DNA from: Variovorax sp. Sphag1AA
GTDB taxonomy: Bacteria; Pseudomonadota; Gammaproteobacteria; Burkholderiales; Burkholderiaceae_C
Direction of reading: 5' to 3'
Assembly: GCF_014192575.1 (NCBI RefSeq)
Contig: NZ_JACHYC010000006.1
Span: forward strand, 434,001 to 498,000
Length of the DNA: 64,000 nt
In this document: one piece after another, positions 39,596 through 48,455 of the stretch
Layout of the letters: every line of letters begins with the position of its first letter
How positions within the stretch are numbered: the stretch's first letter is position 1
The notes under the pieces: generated by a model
The model's input: only the letters and a program-made list of their open reading frames with translations
Told to the model about the DNA's origin: nothing
Databases searched by the model: none
Position numbers and translations under genes: made by a program

Positions 39596-40869
39596 CGAAC
39601 GCAATCAACGCCACGCACGACCCGAAGCTCAAGAGCTGGGTGACTTCGGCCAATGAAGCCGGCAGCGACTTTCCGATCCAGAACCTGCCCTTTGGCCGCT
39701 TCCGCCCCAGTGGCAGCAAGGAAGCCTTCCGCATCGGCGTCGCCATCGGCGACCAGGTGCTCGACGTCAAGGCCGCTGGCCTCGTCGACACGGACGACAT
39801 GAACGTGCTGCTCGCCCAAGGCGCTTCCGAGCGCCAGGCGCTCCGCACGGCGCTCTCCGAAGGGCTGCGCGAAGGCAGCGCGAAGCAGGCTGCATGGAGC
39901 AAGGCCCTGCACGCGCAATCGGCGGTCGAGCTCACCGTGCCTTGCCGCATCGGCGACTACACCGACTTCTACACGGGCATCCACCACGCGAACGCAGTCG
40001 GACGGCAGTTCCGCCCCGACCAGCCGCTCATGCCCAACTACAAATGGGTGCCGATCGGCTACCACGGCCGTGCGTCGTCCATCGGCGTGAGCGGTCAGCG
40101 CTTCAAGCGCCCGCAGGGGCAGACCAAGGCACCGGATGCGGCCGAGCCGAGCTTCGGCCCGTCGAAGCGCCTGGACTATGAGCTGGAACTGGGCTTCATT
40201 GTCGGCCGCGGCAATGACCTGGGCGAGCCGATCGCGATCGCGGAAGCCGAACAGCACCTGTTCGGCGTGACGCTGCTGAACGACTGGTCCGCGCGTGACC
40301 TGCAGGCGTGGGAGTACCAGCCGCTGGGTCCCTTCCTCGCGAAGAACTTCGCGAGCACGCTCTCGCCGTGGATCGTGACGATGGAAGCCCTCGCGCCTTT
40401 CCGCTCGAAGTTCGAGCGCCCGGCGGGCGATCCGCAGCCGCTGCCGTATCTCGACTCGCCCGCCAACCGCGAAAGCGGCGCGCTCGAGATCACGCTCGAA
40501 GTCTGGCTGCAGACCGCAAAGATGCGCGAAGCCGGCGAACCTGCGGTGCGCCTGACGCGCGGCAACACGGCCGAAGCGGCCTATTGGACGCCGGGGCAAC
40601 TGGTCGCCCATCACACGGTCAACGGCTGCAACCTGCAACCGGGCGACCTGTTCGGCTCCGGCACGTTGTCGGGCCCGACGCAGGACCAGTCCGGCTCGTT
40701 GCTCGAACTGACGGTCGGCGGCAAGCAACCGATCACGCTGCCCAATGGCGAGAAGCGCACCTTCCTCGAGGACGGCGACACGCTGAGCATGCGCGGCTAC
40801 TGCGAGCGCGCGGGCGCAGTGCGCATCGGGCTCGGGGAAGTCAGCGGGACGGTACTGGCTGCGGGCTGA
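39592..40869 (+). CDS. fahA: Fumarylacetoacetase
   Basis: Hydrolyses fumarylacetoacetate to fumarate and acetoacetate; 425 residues. Its N-terminal SH3-like part (NLPFGRFRPSG) is followed by the catalytic domain: DFYTGIHHANAVGRQFRP, WVPIGYHGRASSIGVSG, DYELELGFIVG and LLNDWSARDLQAWEYQPLG, which hold the metal and His-Glu catalytic residues. It is translationally coupled to hmgA. The 3' end overlaps the convergent sensor kinase gene by 29 bases. Confidence 0.97.
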   Translation: MTNAINATHDPKLKSWVTSANEAGSDFPIQNLPFGRFRPSGSKEAFRIGVAIGDQVLDVKAAGLVDTDDMNVLLAQGASERQALRTALSEGLREGSAKQAAWSKALHAQSAVELTVPCRIGDYTDFYTGIHHANAVGRQFRPDQPLMPNYKWVPIGYHGRASSIGVSGQRFKRPQGQTKAPDAAEPSFGPSKRLDYELELGFIVGRGNDLGEPIAIAEAEQHLFGVTLLNDWSARDLQAWEYQPLGPFLAKNFASTLSPWIVTMEALAPFRSKFERPAGDPQPLPYLDSPANRESGALEITLEVWLQTAKMREAGEPAVRLTRGNTAEAAYWTPGQLVAHHTVNGCNLQPGDLFGSGTLSGPTQDQSGSLLELTVGGKQPITLPNGEKRTFLEDGDTLSMRGYCERAGAVRIGLGEVSGTVLAAG

Positions 40870-42232
40870 GCCCGACCGGCAGCCACACGTGAAAGCCAGC
40901 GCCGCGCTGGCCAAGACCGGCCGTGAGGTCCACCCGGCCGCCATTTCGATGGGTGGCCTGCTTCACGATCGCCAGGCCCAGTCCTGAGCCTGGTGACTCG
41001 TGGCCGGCGCCGCGATGAAAGCGCTCGAACACGCGCTCGCGCTCCGATTCGCCAATGCCCGGGCCATCGTCTTCGACTGAAAGCCGCAGCGCGCCTTCGT
41101 CGTCCGACCGCAAGGTCACGGCGATGCGCGTGCCGTCGCGCGCATACTGGATTGCGTTGTCCACGAGGTTCTCCAGGATCGACTGGAACGCCTGGACCTC
41201 GATGTCCGCCACCAGGCTGTCGGGCGCTTCGAGGTCCAGATCGATGCCGCGCGCCATCGCGCGCGGCGCGACCTGGGCCAGCAGTTGACGTGCGAGCTGC
41301 GTCACGTCGATCCGTTTGCGCTGCGCGTGTGCGCTTTCATCGAGCGAGGCGAGTTCCAGCAACTGTTGCGTGAGATGGGAGGCGCGGGCGATCGCCAATT
41401 CGAGCTGGGTCTGGGCGCGATTGCGCTCGTCGTCGTTGGGAGCGCCGGTCAGGGCATGGGCCTGTGCGGCGATCACTGCCATCGGTGTGCGCAGCTCATG
41501 GGCCGCGTCGTGAACGAAGGCGCGTTCCCGCGCCACTTGGTCGCGTAGTTGACGCAGCATGTCTTCGAGCGCTGCCACGAGTGGCTTCAACTCCTCATAG
41601 CGCGGATCCAGGCCGATTGGCGACAGGTCCGTGGCGCCGCGCCGCGCGAGCCGGTCGGCCAGCACGCGCAGCGGTCGCAGGCCGAGCGTCACCGCGAACC
41701 AGATGGGCAGCAGCACTATCGGAAACGCCAGCAGCAGATAGGGCAGTACGCGCCGCGCATTGCGTTCGAGGACCCAGGCGCCGGTGATCTCGGGCTCGGC
41801 CATGTGAAGGGTCCACGGCCCAGCTTCGCTGCGATAGACCCAGTAGGCGATTCCGTTGATCTGCTGGTTGACGACCTGCCTCGCTTCACCCGAAAGAACC
41901 TGCGAGCCCAGTGCCGGTGAGGCGAAGAGCCTGTCCCCGCCACGGTCGAGCTGCAGGAGCAGGCTGCCTTCGGGGTTGCCGCTCAGGCGCAGCATCTTGT
42001 ATTCGGTGGCTGTGGCGTTGATGAGGATGCGCACCTTGTCGTCGTCGCCGCCGAGGTCTTCCATGGCTGCGGTCAGCGCCCGGCCGACGCGCTTCAGGCC
42101 CTGATCCACCGCCAGCGCCTGGCGGAACTCCAGGTAGATGTAGGCCAGCAGCGCGGCCCACACGAGCACGAAGGCCATCAGCAGCGCCAGAAACACGCGC
42201 TGAACGATGGTGCGGCGAAAGAGCGCCTTCAT
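40841..42232 (-). CDS. Sensor histidine kinase (TctE/QseC type)
   Basis: Inner-membrane kinase of 463 residues. Transmembrane helices at about 10-33 and 162-182 frame a periplasmic sensor region. A HAMP-like linker follows, then the H-box VHDAAHELRTPM with His245, the N-box NLVDNAIQYA, DDGPGI and GSGLGLAIVKQ of the ATPase domain. The ATG overlaps the stop of the response regulator gene (ATGA). A much longer open frame upstream is read-through in the regulator gene's shadow. The N-terminal sensor resembles TctE-like kinases of tricarboxylate systems; the signal is unknown. Confidence 0.93.
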   Translation of the reverse strand: MKALFRRTIVQRVFLALLMAFVLVWAALLAYIYLEFRQALAVDQGLKRVGRALTAAMEDLGGDDDKVRILINATATEYKMLRLSGNPEGSLLLQLDRGGDRLFASPALGSQVLSGEARQVVNQQINGIAYWVYRSEAGPWTLHMAEPEITGAWVLERNARRVLPYLLLAFPIVLLPIWFAVTLGLRPLRVLADRLARRGATDLSPIGLDPRYEELKPLVAALEDMLRQLRDQVARERAFVHDAAHELRTPMAVIAAQAHALTGAPNDDERNRAQTQLELAIARASHLTQQLLELASLDESAHAQRKRIDVTQLARQLLAQVAPRAMARGIDLDLEAPDSLVADIEVQAFQSILENLVDNAIQYARDGTRIAVTLRSDDEGALRLSVEDDGPGIGESERERVFERFHRGAGHESPGSGLGLAIVKQATHRNGGRVDLTAGLGQRGAGFHVWLPVGLSPQPVPSR

Positions 42233-42885
42233 GTCGCGAGCATGTAGCCGACGCCGCGCACCGTGTGCACGCGCTCGCCGCCGATCTTGCGCCGCAGGTT
42301 CGAGACGTGCACCTCGATGGCTGCGAAGTCGAGCGGTTCGCCCAGTGGTTCGAGCCGTTGCGCCAGCACACCCTTCGCGATCACGGCGCCCGGTTCGCGC
42401 GCCAGTTCCAGAAGCAGCCGGAACTCGCGCGGCGACAGGTCCAGTGGGGCGCCGTCGAGCGAGGCCCGATGCCTGCGCGGTTCGATGGCGATCGCGCCGA
42501 GCGTCCATACCTCGCTGGCCTGCCGCGCGGAACGGCGCAGCACCGCGCGGATGCGCGAGATCAGCTCCACCGTGGCAAAGGGCTTGATCACGAAATCGTC
42601 GGCGCCGCCGTCGAGTCCGGCGAGCCGGTCTTCCATGGCGGAACGCGCGGTGATGACGATCACCGGCATCGTGCTGCCGTCTCGGCGCCAGCGATGCAGG
42701 AGATCGAAGCCGCTGCCGTCGGGGAGGGTGAGGTCGAGCAGCACGCAGTCGTACGCCGCGGCGTCGAGCGCGCGGGGTGCATCGGCCGCGCGGCGCAGCC
42801 ACTCGCTGGTCAGGCCGTCGACCTTGAGCGCGGCCTGCAAGGCGCGGCCCAGATCCAGGTCGTCTTCGATCAGCAGGATGTGCAC
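42229..42885 (-). CDS. OmpR-family response regulator
   Basis: Two-component regulator of 218 residues with a receiver domain (acidic pair at 8-9, phosphoacceptor Asp51 in LLDLTLPDGSGF, Lys in VIKPFAT) and a C-terminal OmpR winged helix (LSPREFRLLLELAREPG, VHTVRGVGYML). The GTG at 42885 begins the receiver exactly; no ATG and no good ribosome site is nearby, so the start has some uncertainty. It is coupled to the kinase and divergent from the S9 peptidase gene 97 bases away, which may be a target. Confidence 0.92.
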   Translation of the reverse strand: MHILLIEDDLDLGRALQAALKVDGLTSEWLRRAADAPRALDAAAYDCVLLDLTLPDGSGFDLLHRWRRDGSTMPVIVITARSAMEDRLAGLDGGADDFVIKPFATVELISRIRAVLRRSARQASEVWTLGAIAIEPRRHRASLDGAPLDLSPREFRLLLELAREPGAVIAKGVLAQRLEPLGEPLDFAAIEVHVSNLRRKIGGERVHTVRGVGYMLAT

Positions 42886-42982
42886 GGCGGCGATTGTGCA
42901 TGCGGTCACCTTTGGCTTCGCCAAAGGTTGGGCGCGACAGAATGCCGCCAACAACAAATCCATCTGTAGAGGGAGACAGACC

Positions 42983-45037
42983 ATGGTCCATGGACCGCGC
43001 TGGCTGGCAGTGCTGGCTGCTTCGCTGACGATGCTCACGCTGGCCGCGTGTTCGACCGCGCCGACCGATCCCGCGCTCGCGCAGGCGCAGAAGAGCGGTG
43101 ACCTGCCGCCCTTGGTGCCGCTCCGGCGCTTCGTCGCGAACATCGATTACGTCGACGGCCATTCGCTCTCGCCCGACGGGAAGAAGCTGCTCTGGGTGCA
43201 GACGGTCGGCACCGATGTCGGCCTGGCCGTTCGTGCCAGCGATGCGCCGTTGGGCGGCCCCGGAACGCGCACCTTCGCGACCGGCACGCTCGCGCGGCCT
43301 TTCATCTCCGGCCCGACCTATTCGTGGTTGCCCGACGGCCGCTACATCAGCTACATCAAGGACTTCACCGGCGACGAGAACACGCAGCTCTTCGTGCTCG
43401 ACAGCGACGCGCCGGACGCCAAGCCCTGGGCGGTGACGCCATGGCCCGGCGTGCGATCGGCCTACGTCGCACGCGGCGAGCCCGGCAGCGCGCGCTTCTA
43501 CTTCTCGACGAACCGGCGCGACCGCAGCAGCATGGATCTCTTCGAGGCCGATGCTGCGACGCGCACCGTGCGCGAGGTCGCCCGCAGCGAGCCCGACAGC
43601 CGCGTGGTGAGCTGGTTCATCGGCACCGATCGCCAGCTCGCCGGCCGCACGCGACAGCTCGGGAGCGAGGACGGCTCGGACCTCGCGGTCGAGATCCGCG
43701 CGGCCGATGGAAGCTGGCAGCGCCTTCGCACGGTCAAGCCTTTCGATTTCTTCGCGTTGCATCGCATCGATCCGAAGGGCGGACGCCTCTGGGCGATGAC
43801 GAACATGGGACGCGACAAGGCTGCGCTGGTGGAGATCGATCTCGCAAGCGGCCGTGAGCGCGTGCTGGCCGAGGACGCCGACGTCGACCTCGACTACGCG
43901 CAGTACCCGCCCGCTGAAGGCGCTCCCTACGGCTACGCGAAGGAGCCCGGCCTGCCGCGTTTCGAGTACCTCGATGCGGCGCTCGCCGGCGAGGTGGCGA
44001 AGGCGGTGCAGACCGCGCGCGAGCGGGACTGGATCGACGCCGACCCGGTGCTGACGCGCCCCCAGAGCGTGTCGGAGGATTCGCGCCGGATGGTGCTGCG
44101 CACGGTCGGCGGCGAAGAGTCGGTCGAGATGCTGCTCGATCGAGACACCCGCCAGCTCACCCGCCTGACCCCGCCGCGCAAGCCCGAGCCGGGCCTGTTC
44201 TCGCCAACGGAGCCCTTCGCCTTCAAGACCTCCGACGGGCTGACGGTGCACGGTTATGTGGTGCGCCCGCGCGGCGTGAAGGGGCCGGCACCACTGGTCG
44301 TCGACATCCACGGCGGCCCGTGGGCGCGCGACAGCTGGCAGACGGCTGGATTCACCAACACCCAGATGCTGGCCAATCGCGGGTACGCGGTGCTGAAGGT
44401 CAACTACCGGGGGTCGACCGGCTACGGACGCGCGTTCATGCTGGCCGGTGCGCACGAATACAACGGCCGCATCCAGCGCGACATCGCCGAGGCGGTGCAA
44501 TGGGCGATCGACCAGGGCATTGGCGATCCGCAGCGCATCGCGGTGTTAGGCGGGAGCTTCGGCGGCTTCTCGGTGCTGGCGCAGCTGATCCAGAAGCCGC
44601 ACGACTACCGCTGCGGCATCGACATGGTCGGCGTCGCCAACTGGCCGCGCGTGATCGAGAACTGGCCGCCGTTCTGGCGCAACCGCCACTACTTCGCCAT
44701 GACCTTCGGCGACGTCGCCAAGCCGGACGAGCGCGCGGAGATGCTGGCGAACTCACCGATCTCGAACATCGACCGCATCACCGTGCCGCTGCTGGTGATT
44801 CATGGCGGAAACGACGTGCGCGTGCTTCGGCAGGATTCGGATGACGTGGTGGCCGAACTGCGCCGGCTCGGGCGGCCGGTGCAATACATGACCTTCCCGG
44901 ACGAAGGCCACAGCGTGCGCAAGTGGCGCAACCGGCTTGCGCTGTGGCGGGAAGTGGAAGACACGCTGGCTACCTGCCTTGGCGGGCGCAGCAACGGCTT
45001 CGACTACTACGAGCTGATGCCGCGGCAGATGCGCTAG
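42983..45037 (+). CDS. Lipoprotein S9 (prolyl oligopeptidase-family) peptidase
   Basis: Exported serine peptidase of 684 residues. The signal ends LTLAAC with lipid Cys23. An N-terminal beta-propeller (GHSLSPDGKKLLWV, YSWLPDGRYISYIKD) precedes the alpha/beta-hydrolase domain with Ser525 in GGSFGG, Asp611 in HGGNDVRV and His643 in DEGHSV, the full triad. GGGAGACAGACC precedes the ATG at 42983. Family members cut short peptides, some acyl- or dipeptides. It is divergent from a two-component system that may control it. Confidence 0.94.
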   Translation: MVHGPRWLAVLAASLTMLTLAACSTAPTDPALAQAQKSGDLPPLVPLRRFVANIDYVDGHSLSPDGKKLLWVQTVGTDVGLAVRASDAPLGGPGTRTFATGTLARPFISGPTYSWLPDGRYISYIKDFTGDENTQLFVLDSDAPDAKPWAVTPWPGVRSAYVARGEPGSARFYFSTNRRDRSSMDLFEADAATRTVREVARSEPDSRVVSWFIGTDRQLAGRTRQLGSEDGSDLAVEIRAADGSWQRLRTVKPFDFFALHRIDPKGGRLWAMTNMGRDKAALVEIDLASGRERVLAEDADVDLDYAQYPPAEGAPYGYAKEPGLPRFEYLDAALAGEVAKAVQTARERDWIDADPVLTRPQSVSEDSRRMVLRTVGGEESVEMLLDRDTRQLTRLTPPRKPEPGLFSPTEPFAFKTSDGLTVHGYVVRPRGVKGPAPLVVDIHGGPWARDSWQTAGFTNTQMLANRGYAVLKVNYRGSTGYGRAFMLAGAHEYNGRIQRDIAEAVQWAIDQGIGDPQRIAVLGGSFGGFSVLAQLIQKPHDYRCGIDMVGVANWPRVIENWPPFWRNRHYFAMTFGDVAKPDERAEMLANSPISNIDRITVPLLVIHGGNDVRVLRQDSDDVVAELRRLGRPVQYMTFPDEGHSVRKWRNRLALWREVEDTLATCLGGRSNGFDYYELMPRQMR

Positions 45038-45048
45038 CGAGCGCTCGC
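45037..45048. terminator. Palindrome between convergent S9 peptidase and thioesterase genes
   Basis: GCGAGCGCTCGC is a perfect 12-bp palindrome occupying almost the whole 13-base gap between two tail-to-tail genes. There is no T tract, so any bidirectional terminator role is a guess. Confidence 0.3.
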
Positions 45049-45050
45049 GT

Positions 45051-45503
45051 TCAGGCGCTGGCGCCTGCGGCCGCGCGTGCGGCATCGAGATGCGTCCTGG
45101 CGCGCTCCGCCAGCGCCATTTCGCCGGGGGTTCCTGGTGTGTACGTATCCACCTCGAGCGGCCGGCCGTGCGAGTCGACCGGGACGAAGACGATCAGGCA
45201 TTCGGTCGTCTTGTGCATGCCGCCGCCCTTCATGTCGCCGCTGCGCACCTCGACCGAGATGTTCATGCTGGTCCTGCCGGTGTAGGCCAGTCGCGCTTCG
45301 ACTTCGACCAGGTCGCCGATCATGATCGGCCGGTGGAAGCGGATGCTGCCGATGAAGACCGTCACGCAGTAGCGCTTGGACCAACTCGTGGCGCAGGCGT
45401 AGCCGGCCTCATCGATCCACTTCATGACGGTGCCGCCGTGGACCTTGCCGCCGAAGTTGACGGTGCTGGGTTCGGCCAGGAATCGCAGGGTGATGGCGGA
45501 CAT
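45051..45503 (-). CDS. Acyl-CoA thioesterase, hotdog fold
   Basis: Single hotdog-domain thioesterase of 150 residues related to the YciA/ACOT family. Landmarks are FLAEPSTVNFGGKVHGGTVM and KWIDEAGYACATSW, with an Asp in the helix as the expected general base, then YTGRTSMNISVEV. The start at 45503 (MSAITLRFL) is where homology begins; a longer frame reads into the adjacent lysR gene. It lies 28 bases beyond that lysR gene and may be cotranscribed with it. The substrate chain length is not predictable. Confidence 0.88.
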   Translation of the reverse strand: MSAITLRFLAEPSTVNFGGKVHGGTVMKWIDEAGYACATSWSKRYCVTVFIGSIRFHRPIMIGDLVEVEARLAYTGRTSMNISVEVRSGDMKGGGMHKTTECLIVFVPVDSHGRPLEVDTYTPGTPGEMALAERARTHLDAARAAAGASA

Positions 45504-45531
45504 GGTGCGGCGTGGAGTTGATTGGCGAGGA

Positions 45532-46446
45532 TTATGCGAGCGCCGTGCCAGTTTGGGGGCCGAAGAGCTGCGCCACCGTGCGCCGCAGCCACGCATTTCC
45601 CGCATCGGCGTGGAAGCGCTCGTGCCAGTGCTGTTTCACCGCATAAGCCGGAAGTTCAAAGGGCGCATCGAGCAGCTTCACCGGCTCCTGCGTGACCAGC
45701 ACCTCGCCGAGGATGCGGGGCACGATCACGACCAGCTCGGTGCGCGCGACGATCCGCGCCACGCTCAGGAAGCTGGACAGCCGCGCCACCACGTTGCGCG
45801 TGATGCCCAGCCGGGCGAGGGTCTTGTCGACGATCGCGTGGCCGGTGCCCGATGAAGAGATCACCGCGTGCGCCTCCGCCTCGAAGCGCTTTCGGCTGAG
45901 CCGCGCGCCGATGCGCGGGTGGTTCTGTGCCACGACGCAGACGAAGTCCTGCATGAAGAGCGTCTGCTGATAGAAGCCGGCGTCGAGCTGCGGCATGAAG
46001 CCCACGGCGAGATCGACTTCGCCGTCTTCCAGCCGGCGGCCACTGTCGGTCGAGACGATCTCGGTCTCGATGTGCACCCCGGGCGCCGCGCGCCTCAGAT
46101 GGTCGAGCAGGCCCGGCAGCAGCACCACTTCGCTGATGTCGGTCATGCAGATGCGGAAGTTGCGGCGTGCCTCTCCCGGATCGAAGATCGCACGGCTGCC
46201 GCGCGCCTGTTCGAGTTGCGCGAGCACCTCGCGCACATGGCCGCACAGCCGCTGGGCGTAGGGCGTCGGCTGCATGCCCTGCGCAGTGCGCGCAAAGAGC
46301 CGGTCGTCGAAGTGCTCGCGCAGCTTGTTGAGCATGGTGCTGGCGGCGGCCTGGGCGATGCCGAGCCGGTCGGCCGCCTTCGAGACGCTGCCGGTCTTGT
46401 AGACCTCGTCGAAGACGGCGAGCCATTCGAGATCGAGTTTGGACAT
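45532..46446 (-). CDS. LysR-family regulator of the gentisate cluster
   Basis: LysR-type regulator of 304 residues. Its helix-turn-helix is LEWLAVFDEVYKTGSVSKAA, LGIAQAAASTMLNKLREHFD, and the effector domain begins near residue 93 (FRICMTDISEVVLLPGLLDHL), similar to NagR/NahR-like regulators of aromatic pathways. It diverges from the gentisate dioxygenase gene. A dyad centred near 46480 lies about 64 bases upstream of the predicted gtdA transcript start, the standard recognition position for LysR activators. Salicylate, gentisate or a related acid is a plausible inducer. Confidence 0.92.
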   Translation of the reverse strand: MSKLDLEWLAVFDEVYKTGSVSKAADRLGIAQAAASTMLNKLREHFDDRLFARTAQGMQPTPYAQRLCGHVREVLAQLEQARGSRAIFDPGEARRNFRICMTDISEVVLLPGLLDHLRRAAPGVHIETEIVSTDSGRRLEDGEVDLAVGFMPQLDAGFYQQTLFMQDFVCVVAQNHPRIGARLSRKRFEAEAHAVISSSGTGHAIVDKTLARLGITRNVVARLSSFLSVARIVARTELVVIVPRILGEVLVTQEPVKLLDAPFELPAYAVKQHWHERFHADAGNAWLRRTVAQLFGPQTGTALA

Positions 46447-46471
46447 GGGGCTTTCCTTCGGAAGCCACCAT

Positions 46472-46488
46472 TATCGAAAAACGAGATA
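46472..46488. promoter_or_regulatory. Candidate LysR recognition dyad upstream of gtdA
   Basis: TATC and GATA flank nine bases, a T-N11-A-like dyad typical of LysR sites. TATCGA also recurs at 46487-46492. The dyad is centred about 64 bases before the predicted gtdA transcription start. Confidence 0.5.
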
Positions 46489-46508
46489 TCGAGTATTGGC
46501 TGGCGGTC

Positions 46509-46537
46509 TTGAACGGATAGTGGTCCCGTAAAACAAT
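46509..46537 (+). promoter_or_regulatory. Candidate sigma70 promoter of gtdA
   Basis: TTGAAC (46509-46514) and AACAAT (46532-46537) are separated by 17 bases, with the predicted start near 46544 and the gtdA ATG at 46570 after an AGGAGAC ribosome site. It is weak in both boxes, as expected for an activator-dependent promoter. Confidence 0.45.
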
Positions 46538-46569
46538 CGCGCCGTTGGCCCGGAGCCAGGAGACAAGCC

Positions 46570-47640
46570 ATGAACACCGCCACACAGCCCGCGCACCGCG
46601 ACGCATCCGAACGCCGCGCCTACTACGAGCGCATCCGCCCGCTGAACCTCACGCCGCTCTGGGAGTCGCTGCACGCGCTCGTGCCGCGCGAGCCGCAGAC
46701 GCCCTGCGTGCCGGCACTCTGGCGCTACGACGAGATCCGCCCGCTGCTCATGGAGTCGGCCGAGCTCATCACCGCCGAGGAAGCCGTTCGCCGCGTGCTG
46801 GTGCTGGAGAACCCGGCGATCCCCGGCCGCTCGTCGATCACGCAGTCGCTCTACGCGGGGCTGCAGCTCATCATGCCGGGCGAGGTCGCGCCTTCGCACC
46901 GCCATGTGCAGTCGGCACTGCGCTTCATCGTCGATGGCAAGGGTGCCTACACCACGGTGAGCGGCGAGCGCACCACGATGTACCCGGGCGACTTCATCAT
47001 CACGCCGTCATGGGCCTGGCATGACCATGGCAACGAAGGCATCGAGGGCGTGAGCGAGCCAGTGGTGTGGCTCGACGGCCTCGACATCCCGATGCTGCGC
47101 TTCTTCGACGCCGGCTTTGCGGAGAACGACGACGCCAAGGTGCAGCATGTCTCGCGGCCCGAAGGCAACAGCCTCGCGCGCTTCGGCCACAACATGGTGC
47201 CGGTGCGCCACGACCACGCGAGCCCGACTTCGCCGATCTTCAATTACCCGTACGCACGCAGCCGCGAGGCACTTGCGCAACTGCAGAAGCAGGAAGCGCC
47301 CGATGCGTGGCTCGGCCACAAGCTGCGCTACATCAACCCGCTGACGGGCGGCTCGCCCATGCCCACCATTGGCACCAACCTGCAGTTGCTTCCGAAGGGC
47401 TTCGCGGGCAAGACGCACCGTGCGACCGACGGCGCGGTCTACAGCGTCGTCGAAGGTACCGGCACCGCGGAGATCGCCGGCCAGCGCTTCAGCTTCGGCC
47501 CGCGCGACACCTTCGTCGTGCCGTCGTGGGCACCGCTGTGCCTGTCGGCGAGCGAAGAGACGGTGTTGTTCAGCTTCTCGGATCGTCCTGTGCAACAGGC
47601 CATGGGCGTGCTGCGCGAAGCCTTCCTCGCGGATTCCTGA
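46570..47640 (+). CDS. gtdA: Gentisate 1,2-dioxygenase
   Basis: Bicupin iron(II) dioxygenase opening gentisate (2,5-dihydroxybenzoate) to maleylpyruvate; 356 residues, the usual length. The N-terminal cupin has the metal motif PSHRHVQSALRFIVDG near residues 110-125 and WAWHDHGNEG with a further His. The C-terminal cupin (HRATDGAVYSVVEGTG; FSFGPRDTFVVPSWAPL) lacks the full metal set, as expected. AGGAGAC precedes the ATG. It leads a cluster with a fumarylpyruvate hydrolase and two Bug receptors, under the divergent LysR regulator. Confidence 0.96.
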   Translation: MNTATQPAHRDASERRAYYERIRPLNLTPLWESLHALVPREPQTPCVPALWRYDEIRPLLMESAELITAEEAVRRVLVLENPAIPGRSSITQSLYAGLQLIMPGEVAPSHRHVQSALRFIVDGKGAYTTVSGERTTMYPGDFIITPSWAWHDHGNEGIEGVSEPVVWLDGLDIPMLRFFDAGFAENDDAKVQHVSRPEGNSLARFGHNMVPVRHDHASPTSPIFNYPYARSREALAQLQKQEAPDAWLGHKLRYINPLTGGSPMPTIGTNLQLLPKGFAGKTHRATDGAVYSVVEGTGTAEIAGQRFSFGPRDTFVVPSWAPLCLSASEETVLFSFSDRPVQQAMGVLREAFLADS

Positions 47641-47699
47641 TCGCCCGATCTTTCCCCTGTTTTTTGACCCGTGTGCCGCGACAAGCGGCAGGAGCCTTC

Positions 47700-48404
47700 A
47701 TGTCTTTCGTCGTCACTCCCCCGTCCATCGTCGGCCTTTCCATTGCCGGCTCGAGCGATCAGTTTCCGGTGCGCCGTGTCTACTGCGTGGGCCGCAACTA
47801 CGCGGCGCATGCGCGCGAGATGGGCTTCGATCCGGACCGCGAGCCGCCCTTCTTCTTCTGCAAGCCCAACGATGAGGCGTCGATCGTGCCGGTGGCTGCG
47901 GGCAAGTCGGTGACCATTCCTTATCCGCCGCTGACCTCCAACTATCACTACGAGGCCGAGCTGGTCGTGCTCATCGGAAAGGGTGGACGCAACATCGCCA
48001 TCGAGGACGCAGCCAAGCACATCTACGGCTATGCGGTCGGCCTCGACATGACCCGCCGCGACCTGCAGATGAAGATGCGCGAGCAGGGCCGGCCTTGGGA
48101 GATCGGCAAGGCCTTCGATTTCTCCGCGCCGGTCGGCGTCGTGCGCACCAAGGCGGATGCGGGCGAGATCACCACCGGCGCGATCACGCTCGAAGTGGAC
48201 GGCGAAGTCCGCCAGAAGAGCGACCTCACCCATCTGATCTGGTCGGTCAATGAAGTGATCGCGAATCTGTCGACCCTCTTCGCGCTGCAACCGGGCGACC
48301 TGATCTTCACCGGCACGCCCGAAGGCGTCGGCGCGGTCAAGCCGGGGCAGACGATGAAGGTGCACATCGACGGGCTCGAATCCATCGAAGTCCGCGTCGA
48401 CTGA
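47700..48404 (+). CDS. Fumarylacetoacetate hydrolase-family protein, probable fumarylpyruvate hydrolase
   Basis: FAH-fold hydrolase of 234 residues. VYCVGRNYAAHAREMG, FFFCKPNDEASIVPV, YHYEAELVVLIGKGG and YAVGLDMTRRDLQMKM are the metal and substrate motifs of NagK-like fumarylpyruvate hydrolases, which yield fumarate and pyruvate. AGGAGCCTTC precedes the ATG at 47700; earlier in-frame starts fall inside gtdA. It directly follows gtdA. A maleylpyruvate isomerase normally acts between them but is absent here, so the enzyme may accept maleylpyruvate or rely on an isomerase encoded elsewhere. Confidence 0.92.
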   Translation: MSFVVTPPSIVGLSIAGSSDQFPVRRVYCVGRNYAAHAREMGFDPDREPPFFFCKPNDEASIVPVAAGKSVTIPYPPLTSNYHYEAELVVLIGKGGRNIAIEDAAKHIYGYAVGLDMTRRDLQMKMREQGRPWEIGKAFDFSAPVGVVRTKADAGEITTGAITLEVDGEVRQKSDLTHLIWSVNEVIANLSTLFALQPGDLIFTGTPEGVGAVKPGQTMKVHIDGLESIEVRVD

Positions 48405-48455
48405 CACCCGTTTCAGGCAATCTCACCAACCATCCAATCCGGAGACAAATCAGGT

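Noticed and set aside
40841..44500. A 1219-codon minus-strand frame that seems to fuse the sensor kinase to upstream sequence
   Set aside because: Only the last 463 codons match a kinase. The rest is antisense to the S9 peptidase and the wrong frame of the response regulator; a normal ATG with ATGA overlap exists at 42232.
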